The notes beneath the pieces are model-generated. The model was not told the origin of the DNA and ran no database searches. It worked only from the letters and a program-made list of their open reading frames with translations. The translations under genes and the position numbers were made by a program. This document shows positions 1-5,464 of a DNA stretch of 5,855 nt, one piece after another (within the stretch, counting starts at the first letter, position 1; each line of letters begins with the position of its first letter). The stretch is from Proteobacteria bacterium UBA6492 (GTDB lineage Bacteria; Pseudomonadota; Gammaproteobacteria; UBA6429; Thiohalophilaceae). The stretch lies in NCBI GenBank assembly GCA_002436485.1, contig DJMK01000194.1, positions 9,278 through 15,132 of the forward strand, given 5' to 3'.

Positions 1-61
1 TGTTGAGGCGGTTCCTTAACGCGTGCCATGGATGGACAGTTTAACCAACTTTCTGCCTGAA

Positions 62-91
62 TTGTATCCATGGAGCCGGTATAAATAGTAT
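62..91 (+). promoter_or_regulatory. possible sigma-70 promoter for the PilZ gene
   Basis: A TTGTAT hexamer at 62-67 and a TAGTAT hexamer at 86-91 are separated by 18 bases, within an AT-rich stretch that also contains TATAAATA. Each hexamer matches the sigma-70 consensus only partly. Transcription from here would begin near base 98 and put the inverted repeat at 96-124 in the leader. A second candidate, TCGACA (118-123), 17 bases, TATATA (141-146), has a better -35 but would start about 10 bases before the ATG, leaving no room for the ribosome binding site, so I prefer the upstream one. This is inference from sequence only. Confidence 0.25.
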
Positions 92-95
92 CCAT
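64..95. repeat. direct repeat GTATCCAT x2 upstream of the PilZ gene
   Basis: The octamer GTATCCAT occurs at 64-71 and 88-95, with a 24-base period. The extended form ATCCATGG at 66-73 is also the exact reverse complement of CCATGGAT at 26-33, so the same core appears three times in about 70 bases, once inverted. Position and clustering suggest binding sites for a regulator overlapping the putative promoter, but I recognise no known operator. Chance is possible at this length. Confidence 0.45.
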
Positions 96-124
96 TTGTC
101 GAAAGGCTTGCCATATCTCGACAA
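96..124. other. inverted repeat TTGTCGA/TCGACAA in the PilZ leader
   Basis: TTGTCGA (96-102) and TCGACAA (118-124) are perfect 7-base reverse complements around a 15-base centre, which itself contains GGC-TT-GCC (105-112). In RNA this could form a stem-loop 38 bases before the start codon. In DNA it could be an operator. It is not followed by a T run, so it is not a typical terminator. The function is unknown. Confidence 0.45.
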
Positions 125-152
125 GATGGCTAACAATACATATATATAAGGT

Positions 153-157
153 GGAGG
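153..157 (+). promoter_or_regulatory. ribosome binding site that fixes the PilZ start at 163
   Basis: A strong Shine-Dalgarno GGAGG (within AAGGTGGAGGAG) sits 5 bases before the ATG at 163. The in-frame GTG at 151 overlaps this site, so it is part of the binding site and not the start codon. Confidence 0.8.
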
Positions 158-162
158 AGTCA

Positions 163-468
163 ATGGCAGAATACAAGGAAAAGCGCAGTTCCAAGCGCGT
201 CAAGGTTGAATGTGATATCCACTACAAGATGGTTGACGATGAGTTCGATGACGGCGAAATCGGGCGCCTGGAAAACATCAGTGGTCGCGGCATGATGTTT
301 ATCGCCGAAAAAGGGGTTCCGATCAGTGCAGAGTTGGAAGTGCGTGTCGAGCCGGGCAACAAGCTTACCCCGGCATTACATGCCCGTGTACAAGTGGTCC
401 GCATGGAAAAACAGCGTCGCGGAACCGGCTATGAAATAGGAGCGGTGATTCGGGAAAACCTGGATTAG
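163..468 (+). CDS. PilZ domain protein (c-di-GMP receptor)
   Basis: This is a stand-alone PilZ domain of 101 residues, the usual size for a single-domain member. PilZ domains bind the second messenger cyclic di-GMP and pass the signal to motility, attachment or polysaccharide machinery. Both ligand motifs are visible: RxxxR as RSSKR at residues 8-12, and [D/N]xSxxG as NISGRG at residues 38-43, followed by the hydrophobic strand GMMFIAEKG. The rest (LEVRVEPG, ARVQVVRME, YEIGAVI) fits the beta-barrel. There is no signal peptide or membrane segment, so it should be cytoplasmic. With both motifs intact, ligand binding is likely, but the output partner cannot be read from the sequence. The start at ATG 163 is set by GGAGG 5 bases upstream. 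The gene is probably transcribed alone, since 175 bases separate it from pncC. Confidence 0.88.
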   Translation: MAEYKEKRSSKRVKVECDIHYKMVDDEFDDGEIGRLENISGRGMMFIAEKGVPISAELEVRVEPGNKLTPALHARVQVVRMEKQRRGTGYEIGAVIRENLD

Positions 469-643
469 TCTTTACCACAGCAACGGTGCGCAGTTTGACG
501 GCCATAGCAAACAGTGCCATGCTGATATTCTTTGCGTTAATGAGTTATTTATCTTCTGGGGCCTGTTCCAGAGGTCTCGCTTACACCTTGGACAAAGCCG
601 GTTCATTAATAACAGCCATTGATCAATCGATCGCACGTTTTTT
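469..643. other. non-coding gap between the PilZ gene and pncC
   Basis: I find no convincing gene in these 175 bases. Contents seen are an imperfect stem-loop at 553-574 (CTTCTGG/CCAGAGG with one G-T pair, 8-base loop, no T run after it) and two adjacent palindromes just before pncC: ATTGATCAAT at 618-627 and CGATCG at 628-633. A TTGACG at 495-500 is a fair -35 match, but no good -10 lies 16-18 bases downstream. The pncC promoter is probably here, but I cannot place it. Confidence 0.5.
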
Positions 644-1141
644 ATGACAGACGAACAGCTGCAAACACTAGCACAGGCAATAGGCAACCAGCTTCATGGC
701 AAAGGTGTTATGCTGGCAACAGCCGAATCCTGTACCGGTGGCTGGGTTGGCAAGGTGATTACCGATATCGTTGGTAGTTCCAGCTGGTTTGATCGCGGTT
801 TTATCACCTATACCAATAAAGCCAAGCAGGAGTTGCTTGGTGTATCAGCGGAGACCCTGAATGCGTTTGGCGCAGTAAGCGAAGAAACAGTGTGTGAAAT
901 GGTCAAGGGTGCACTTGAGCATAGCAATGCCGATCTGGCATTAGCGATCACCGGTATCGCCGGTCCGGGCGGTGCGACCACCGAAAAGCCACTTGGGACA
1001 GTCTGGCTTGCCTGGGGAAACAGCGATGGATATTTACATAGCGAGCGTTACCAGTTTACTGGTGAGCGCGAGGCGGTTCGTAGGCAAGCAGTAGGATGTG
1101 CGCTGGATGGTGTTCTCAAACATTTGCTACATAAATTATAA
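644..1141 (+). CDS. pncC: PncC nicotinamide-nucleotide amidohydrolase (CinA C-terminal domain)
   Basis: PncC deamidates nicotinamide mononucleotide to nicotinate mononucleotide and ammonia, returning the NMN released by NAD-dependent DNA ligase and other reactions to NAD synthesis in the cytoplasm. The 165-residue protein is the stand-alone CinA C-terminal domain, the same length as the E. coli form, without the N-terminal CinA (MoCF-like) domain. Family hallmarks are TAESCTGGW at residues 26-34, which contains the nucleophile serine, then FITYTNKAKQELLGV (53-67), GAVSEETV (76-83), the glycine-rich ITGIAGPGG (102-110), KPLGTVWLAW (115-124) and the C-terminal AVRRQAV (144-150). ATG 644 is the only start before an in-frame stop at 620, and the N-terminus MTDEQL lines up with the enterobacterial protein. 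There is no clear Shine-Dalgarno (ACGTTTTTT precedes it). In many gammaproteobacteria this gene precedes recA. Here it is followed 6 bases later by the end of a convergent gene. Confidence 0.95.
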   Translation: MTDEQLQTLAQAIGNQLHGKGVMLATAESCTGGWVGKVITDIVGSSSWFDRGFITYTNKAKQELLGVSAETLNAFGAVSEETVCEMVKGALEHSNADLALAITGIAGPGGATTEKPLGTVWLAWGNSDGYLHSERYQFTGEREAVRRQAVGCALDGVLKHLLHKL

Positions 1142-1147
1142 GAATAA

Positions 1148-2077
1148 TTACTGACGTAAAAAATAAGTATCAGCAATTATGTTATGAACTGTCATTAATC
1201 CAAGTTGTAACTTGTCGATAAATTTGTGTAAATCATCCTGTTTAAGCTTTTCTGGATTTACAGATAACACGGTTTTTTGCAGAGCATTGATTTGCCTCTT
1301 GCATTCGGTGTTGCGTGGCAAGTTATTCAAACATGATTCTACTTCGCAAGTGGCGTGATAAAAAGCACGTGGAAACTTTTTTTCCTGCAATAAAAACTTT
1401 AACACATCAGCTCTGCGTACCCTCACCTGGATAATGCGACGATACATCTGATAACCGGTCAGTGATTTTAATACACTCATCCATTGTATATTTTCGTAAG
1501 GCGTCAGGCCTTCATGCTCTTCTTCCAGCAGATCGGCAGATCGTACGTCAATAATACGGGTTGTCATATCGGCACGTTCCAGGTTTCTACCCATGCGCAG
1601 GAAATCATAGCCGATATCATGATACATGGTACCCGCAAGTTGACCGGTAATGGTTTGTGCGCCAAGAATAATATTTTGCAGATAGCTGTGGCGATTTTTA
1701 CGAGCAATGCCGGACTGGGTATTTGATTTTGCTGCCAGGAAGAGATCATTAATGCGCTCCCATGTTTCGCGGGGAATAATATCCCGAATGGTACGTGCAT
1801 TTTCCCTGGCCATTTGTAGCGAACTGACAATGGAACCGGGATTGTTCTGATCAGCAATCATAAAACGCAGAATATTACGCTCATCTATTTCAGTGTAATG
1901 TTCATGAAACAGCTTCTCACTGCCCATGATTTCAATGATAGGCTCCCAACCGACGTTTGCACTTTTAGGAAGATCGAGAATCAAGTTGGTGGTCACGGTT
2001 ATCAGGCGTGCAGTGTTTTCTGCACGTTCAATATAACGTGCCATCCAGTATATGTTTTCAGCAACACGTGAAAGCAT
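1148..2077 (-). CDS. alpha-E domain protein (DUF403, COG2307)
   Basis: This is a full-length (309 residues) member of the all-helical alpha-E family. Its biochemical role is not established; it nearly always occurs with a circularly permuted ATP-grasp protein and is thought to work with it in peptide or amide-bond formation. Family features are the N-terminus MLSRVAENIYWMARYIERAE, with RYIERAENTARL at 14-25, SLQMARENARTIRDIIPRE at 86-104, a second ERA-type repeat FLRMGRNLERADMTTRIID at 159-177, WMSVLKSLTGYQMYRR at 199-214, FPRAFYHA at 235-242 and IADTYF near the C-terminus (301-306). No signal peptide or membrane helix is evident. The ATG lies 2 bases after the stop of the ATP-grasp gene, with only a weak GGCGGA 9 bases upstream, so translation is probably coupled. 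The 3' end is 6 bases from the pncC stop on the other strand. By eye the gene is more AT-rich than its operon partner; this was not computed. Confidence 0.93.
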   Translation of the reverse strand: MLSRVAENIYWMARYIERAENTARLITVTTNLILDLPKSANVGWEPIIEIMGSEKLFHEHYTEIDERNILRFMIADQNNPGSIVSSLQMARENARTIRDIIPRETWERINDLFLAAKSNTQSGIARKNRHSYLQNIILGAQTITGQLAGTMYHDIGYDFLRMGRNLERADMTTRIIDVRSADLLEEEHEGLTPYENIQWMSVLKSLTGYQMYRRIIQVRVRRADVLKFLLQEKKFPRAFYHATCEVESCLNNLPRNTECKRQINALQKTVLSVNPEKLKQDDLHKFIDKLQLGLMTVHNIIADTYFLRQ

Positions 2078-2079
2078 AA

Positions 2080-3537
2080 TCAGTGATCCGCCATATCTAC
2101 GATCCAGGTGTCCTTGGAACCACCACCCTGTGATGAGTTCACTACAGTTGAGCCCTTGCGCAAGGCAACACGTGTCAGTCCACCCATGGTGACATTGGTC
2201 GCGTCTTTCCCAGAGAGAATAAACGGGCGTAGATCCAGATGCCGTGGCTCCACCCGGTTGCCGACCAGAGTAGGGGCCGTTGATAGTGTCAACATGGGTT
2301 GCGCGATGTAATTACGGGCATCCTTCTTAACCAGTCGCTTGAATTTATCACGTTCCTTGTTACTGGCCTGTGGGCCAATTAACATACCGTAGCCGCCTGA
2401 CTCGTTTGCCGGCTTGACTACCAGCTTGTCGATATTTTCAATTACGTAATCACGCTCGTCCTTGTTGATACATTTATAGGTTGGTACGTTTGGAATCATA
2501 GGATCCTGGTCCAGGTAATACTTGATGATCTCCGGAACAAAGGCGTAAACAACCTTGTCATCTGCCACGCCAGCCCCCGGCGCATTGGCAAGAGCGACGT
2601 TACCGGCTTTCCAGGCACGTAACAGTCCGGGCACACCAAGCACGGAATCAGGATGAAAGACCTCCGGATCAAGAAACAGATCGTCAATACGTCGATAGAT
2701 AACATCAACACGCGACAAGCCTTCGACGGTACGCATGTATACGACATCTTTCTCGTCGACATACAGATCTCGACCTTCAACCAGCTCGGCGCCCATTTGT
2801 TGAGCCAGGTAGGAGTGCTCGAAATAGGCCGAGTTGTATATTCCTGGACTTAGTACCACGACTTCAGGCTGGGCAATCTCACGTGGTGATAGTGACGCGA
2901 GCATGTCGTAGAGCTGTGACGGGTAATCATCAACCGGCAGAATACTGTAATCTTCAAACAGATCTGGAAAGACCCGCTTCATTACCATGCGATTCTCCAG
3001 CATGTAAGAAACGCCGGATGGCACACGCAGGTTATCTTCCAGCACATAGACAGTTCCCTTGTCATCACGCACCAGATCAGAGCCGCAGATGTGTGCCCAG
3101 ATATTGTCGGGTGGAGAAACTCCCACACACTGTGGTCTGAAGTTGACAGAGTCTTTTAACAGCTCGCCGGGGAAAACTTTGTCCTTAATAATTTTCTGAT
3201 CATGGTACAGGTCATCTATAAAGAGATTTAATGCCTGAACGCGCTGTTTCAGGCCGCGTTCGATCTGGTCCCATTCTGACTTGGGAATAATGCGCGGTAT
3301 AATATCGAATGGCCAGGCGCGATCGATGGAACCTTCTTCCTCGGTGTAGACCGTGAAGGTGATGCCCATGACATGAATGGCTAGCTCGGCGGCAGCCTTG
3401 TATTCTTCTATTTCCCTGTCTTTAAGTGCGCGAAGGTAATCGCAAAGAGGTTTGGCAGCCTCGCGAGGCTTGCCGGCTGCACGAATCAGCTCGTCATAGA
3501 TGCCTTTGACTTTGTAACTGCCCCATCTGATGGCCAT
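2080..3537 (-). CDS. circularly permuted type 2 ATP-grasp protein (COG2308)
   Basis: This protein has 485 residues and the normal length and order for the circularly permuted ATP-grasp type 2 family (DUF404/DUF407). ATP-grasp enzymes activate a carboxylate as acyl phosphate and join it to an amine or thiol; the substrate of this family is unknown. Motifs seen include VYVLEDNLRVPSGVSYMLEN at 163-182, VIYRRIDDLFLDP at 279-291, NAPGAGVADDK at 318-328, the ATP-binding VVKPANESGGYGM at 373-385, PRHLDLRPF at 431-439, GGLTRVAL at 452-459 and the family's characteristic C-terminal SSQGGGSKDTW at 468-478. It is predicted to be cytoplasmic, with no signal peptide. The start MAIRWGSYKVKGIYDEL matches the usual N-terminus; the Shine-Dalgarno is poor. 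It is the first gene of a two-gene operon with the alpha-E gene 2 bases downstream, driven by a strong-looking promoter at 3566-3594. The assignment to the family is secure; the reaction is not known. Confidence 0.95.
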   Translation of the reverse strand: MAIRWGSYKVKGIYDELIRAAGKPREAAKPLCDYLRALKDREIEEYKAAAELAIHVMGITFTVYTEEEGSIDRAWPFDIIPRIIPKSEWDQIERGLKQRVQALNLFIDDLYHDQKIIKDKVFPGELLKDSVNFRPQCVGVSPPDNIWAHICGSDLVRDDKGTVYVLEDNLRVPSGVSYMLENRMVMKRVFPDLFEDYSILPVDDYPSQLYDMLASLSPREIAQPEVVVLSPGIYNSAYFEHSYLAQQMGAELVEGRDLYVDEKDVVYMRTVEGLSRVDVIYRRIDDLFLDPEVFHPDSVLGVPGLLRAWKAGNVALANAPGAGVADDKVVYAFVPEIIKYYLDQDPMIPNVPTYKCINKDERDYVIENIDKLVVKPANESGGYGMLIGPQASNKERDKFKRLVKKDARNYIAQPMLTLSTAPTLVGNRVEPRHLDLRPFILSGKDATNVTMGGLTRVALRKGSTVVNSSQGGGSKDTWIVDMADH

Positions 3538-3565
3538 AAAATAAAATCGTTGTGAATGTGAAAAT

Positions 3566-3594
3566 ACTATAACAATTAACAGGTTGATTGTAAA
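3566..3594 (-). promoter_or_regulatory. sigma-70 promoter for the ATP-grasp/alpha-E operon
   Basis: Reading the minus strand, TTTACA (3594-3589) and TATAGT (3571-3566) are separated by exactly 17 bases. They match the consensus TTGACA and TATAAT in five of six positions each. Transcription should start near 3559, giving a leader of about 22 bases before the ATG at 3537. This is the best promoter match I found in the window, but it is unproven. Confidence 0.6.
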
Positions 3595-3658
3595 ATCAGG
3601 TGTTGATTGCAGTTAACTGTGCTACTTTATGATACGAACATGCACAACTACAGTGCAT
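3583..3658. promoter_or_regulatory. repeat cluster in the divergent control region upstream of anbu
   Basis: Three short elements lie here: a direct repeat GTTGATTG at 3583-3590 and 3602-3609 (19-base period, about two helical turns); a 10-base palindrome CAGTTAACTG at 3610-3619; and an inverted repeat ATGCAC/GTGCAT at 3640-3645 and 3653-3658. The first copy of the direct repeat overlaps the -35 of the minus-strand promoter. For anbu itself, TATGAT at 3628-3633 could be a -10, paired with TTGATT at 3603-3608 at a long 19-base spacing. That start would lie downstream of the ATG at 3629 and would exclude it as the anbu start. A shared regulator for both directions is possible. No known operator was recognised. 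Confidence 0.35.
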
Positions 3659-3685
3659 ATACATAACCCGATAAAGATAAGAATT

Positions 3686-4420
3686 ATGACATATTGTGTT
3701 GCTATCAAGGTTGCGGAAGGTATTGTCTTCGCGTCAGATTCACGTACCAATGCTGGTGTCGATTATGTACGTACCTATAGCAAGATGCACACCTATAACT
3801 GGGAAGGAGACAGGACATTGGTTGTGCTGACTTCCGGTAATCTTGCAACAACCCAGGCGGTCATAAACAAAATCGAACATGATCTTGAAAATGAAAACAG
3901 CGAGTTTAATCTGAAAAAAGCCCGGCACCTGTATGAAGTAGCCCATTACATTGGCAAACTTAACCAGGACGAACAGGCACAACACCTGAAAGCTTTCACT
4001 AAAAACGTAAAGGCACTGGATGCCAGCTTTATCGTTGGAGGCCAGATTGGTAATCAGGATGATGATATCTACCTGGTCTACCCGGAAGGGAATTACATTA
4101 CGGTCTCCCCCGAAACACCTTACATGCAGATTGGGGAAACCAAGTATGGCAAACCTATCCTCGACAGGATTGTTAATGAAGAAACCAGTCTGAACGATGC
4201 AGCCAGGTGCGCACTGGTATCACTGGACTCGACGATGCGCAGTAATGTTTCAGTGGGACCGCCACTTGAGCTGGCCATATACACCGCAAACTCATTAATA
4301 GAACCGCGCTACATGAATATCAATTTATCCTCGCCGTTATATAAGGATATACAGAAGCGCTGGGCCGAAGGCCTGCATGCGGCATTTTCAAATTTGCCTA
4401 AGTTTGACTGGGAAGGTTGA
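3686..4420 (+). CDS. anbu: Anbu proteasome-type N-terminal threonine peptidase (COG3484)
   Basis: Anbu ('ancestral beta subunit') is a bacterial relative of HslV and proteasome beta subunits. Characterised homologues form open or ring-like oligomers; the natural substrate is unknown. The protein has 244 residues, the usual size. After removal of Met, the family N-terminus TYCVAIKVAEG leaves Thr1 as the expected nucleophile. Counting from it, Asp17 (in FASDSRTNAG) and Lys32 (in TYSKMHT) supply the Asp17 and Lys33-equivalent residues of proteasome active sites. Other conserved parts are LTSGNLATTQ, SFIVGGQIG and the C-terminal region with VGPPLELAIY. I chose ATG 3686 because it places Thr directly after Met. 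An in-frame ATG at 3629 would add 19 residues unlike the family. The Shine-Dalgarno is weak (AAGATAAG). It diverges from the ATP-grasp/alpha-E operon, its typical genomic partners, and converges on a second ATP-grasp gene 6 bases away. It is predicted to be cytoplasmic. Confidence 0.94.
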   Translation: MTYCVAIKVAEGIVFASDSRTNAGVDYVRTYSKMHTYNWEGDRTLVVLTSGNLATTQAVINKIEHDLENENSEFNLKKARHLYEVAHYIGKLNQDEQAQHLKAFTKNVKALDASFIVGGQIGNQDDDIYLVYPEGNYITVSPETPYMQIGETKYGKPILDRIVNEETSLNDAARCALVSLDSTMRSNVSVGPPLELAIYTANSLIEPRYMNINLSSPLYKDIQKRWAEGLHAAFSNLPKFDWEG

Positions 4421-4443
4421 GATAGTTCAGGCGTAAATGCCGC
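4379..4443. other. 9-base inverted repeat spanning the anbu / ATP-grasp convergent ends
   Basis: GCGGCATTT at 4379-4387 and its exact reverse complement AAATGCCGC at 4435-4443 flank the two facing stop codons, with a 47-base centre. Inside, GCCT (4396-4399) can pair with AGGC (4429-4432). Each arm lies in the last codons of one gene, so both messages would end with the same 9-mer. There is no T run, so a classical intrinsic terminator is not supported. It could be a weak two-way RNA structure or chance. Confidence 0.35.
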
Positions 4444-5464
4444 TTTCCTGGTGGTAACGCAAACCAAGATTAAGCACGCGTTGAATTAACTGCTCGTAAG
4501 TTAACCCGGCTTTCTCAGCCGAGAAAGCCACATCTTCGTCATTGGCGATAGCGGCATTTGGGTTTGCCTCCAGAACATAAAGTTTGCCATCAGCGGCGAG
4601 TCGTAAATCAATACGTGCATAACCGCTCATACCCAACACTCGATAAGTACGCTTGCAGGTTTTGACAATTTTCTCGGGCATGCCGTTGGGCAGGTTACGT
4701 ACAAACTGGTAGTCGATACCATATTTATCACGATATTTTTCATTCCACTTCACGTTGTAAGTGGCAATCTTGTGTATATTGTTATCAACGTTATCAAACA
4801 CCAGCTCGCGTACCGGAAACACTTCAAGCCGCTTGTTGCCGATGACTGTGGCGTAAAGTTCACGGCCATCTATATACTGTTCGGCGATGGCATCGCCCTC
4901 GGCCATTTCAAAAAGTTGTTTTACCCTGTCACACAGTTCTTGCGGGGTTGCCACATAGGAAGATTGGGCAATACCGACCGATCCCTGCTCCACCGTCGAC
5001 TTTACGATCAGCGGGTAGGGTAACTTGTTCAACTGGCGCTCATTAAGTTTCTTGTTACGGGGGAAAACAAAAAATTTTGGAACACGAATACGATGGTAGG
5101 TCATGATTTTTTTTGACAGGGACTTGTCGCGTGCCAGCAATAATCCCCTCGGGTTACAACCCGTATAGGGCAGCTTGACCATTTCCAGGTAGGAGGCAAT
5201 GTAATAATCAAGTGCGCCTACATCAGCAAACGCTTCCATCATATTGTATGCAATATCGGGTTGCCATTCTTTTATTGCGTTTTGTATTGGCTTGATGCTG
5301 TCATCGACACCAACTATCTTTACTTCGTGCCCAAGTTTTAACAGCGCATGATAAACATCAAACTCGGTTTTGCAGTCCTTGATGCGCGGATCCTCACGAT
5401 CGGTAACACCTTCCGGCGGGATCATGTTGTTGTGAGTTAACATTATGACGCGCAGTTTTTTCAT
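4427..5464 (-). CDS. D-Ala-D-Ala-ligase-like ATP-grasp protein
   Basis: This is an ATP-grasp ligase of 345 residues with the classical (not permuted) domain order of D-alanine-D-alanine ligases: an N-terminal Rossmann-like part (MKKLRVIMLTHNN; LLKLGHEVKIVGVDD at 41-55; PDIAYNMMEAFADVGALDYY at 69-88), then TGCNPRGLLLARDKSLSKKIM (101-121, split motif), the central ATP-binding PYPLIVKSTVEQGSVGIAQ at 149-167 with Lys155 and a glycine loop, AEQYIDGRELY at 194-204, GYARIDLRL at 281-289, and the magnesium-binding LYVLEANPNAAI at 295-306 (Glu299, Asn301). It is somewhat longer than typical Ddl and lacks the usual Ddl HGxxGE segment, so a true cell-wall Ddl is doubtful. An unknown peptide or amino-acid ligase is more likely. 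The ATG overlaps the stop of the upstream gene (ATGA), so translation is coupled. The nearest GGAGG is 15 bases away. The stop lies 6 bases from the anbu stop. Confidence 0.88.
   Translation of the reverse strand: MKKLRVIMLTHNNMIPPEGVTDREDPRIKDCKTEFDVYHALLKLGHEVKIVGVDDSIKPIQNAIKEWQPDIAYNMMEAFADVGALDYYIASYLEMVKLPYTGCNPRGLLLARDKSLSKKIMTYHRIRVPKFFVFPRNKKLNERQLNKLPYPLIVKSTVEQGSVGIAQSSYVATPQELCDRVKQLFEMAEGDAIAEQYIDGRELYATVIGNKRLEVFPVRELVFDNVDNNIHKIATYNVKWNEKYRDKYGIDYQFVRNLPNGMPEKIVKTCKRTYRVLGMSGYARIDLRLAADGKLYVLEANPNAAIANDEDVAFSAEKAGLTYEQLIQRVLNLGLRYHQESGIYA

Noticed and set aside
1..44. Possible tail of an upstream gene at the left edge
   Set aside because: Two frames stay open for a few codons (stops at 17-19 and 42-44), but nothing distinguishes a real C-terminus from chance.
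151..162. GTG at 151 as the PilZ start
   Set aside because: It overlaps the strong GGAGG that is correctly spaced for ATG 163; the extra residues would be encoded by the ribosome binding site itself.
553..574. Stem-loop CTTCTGG/CCAGAGG as a terminator for the PilZ gene
   Set aside because: The stem is short and imperfect, lies 85 bases after the stop, and is not followed by a T run.
472..687. Minus-strand open frame of 71 codons in the PilZ-pncC gap
   Set aside because: It overlaps the start of pncC, is rich in Cys, Trp and Leu in a non-protein-like pattern, and has no ribosome binding site or recognisable family.
1134..1149. AATTAT/ATAATT inverted repeat at the pncC/alpha-E junction as a two-way terminator
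   Set aside because: The six-base stem is all A-T and overlaps both stop codons; such AT-only repeats are expected by chance in AT-rich DNA.
2496..3140. Open frames of 66-94 codons antisense to or overlapping the permuted ATP-grasp gene
   Set aside because: They are shadows of a strongly conserved coding frame, with no family features or ribosome binding sites.
3629..3685. In-frame upstream ATG giving Anbu a 19-residue N-terminal extension
   Set aside because: The family starts with Met-Thr-Tyr-Cys so that Thr becomes the N-terminal nucleophile; the extension has no family resemblance, no ribosome binding site, and its ATG overlaps a possible -10 element.
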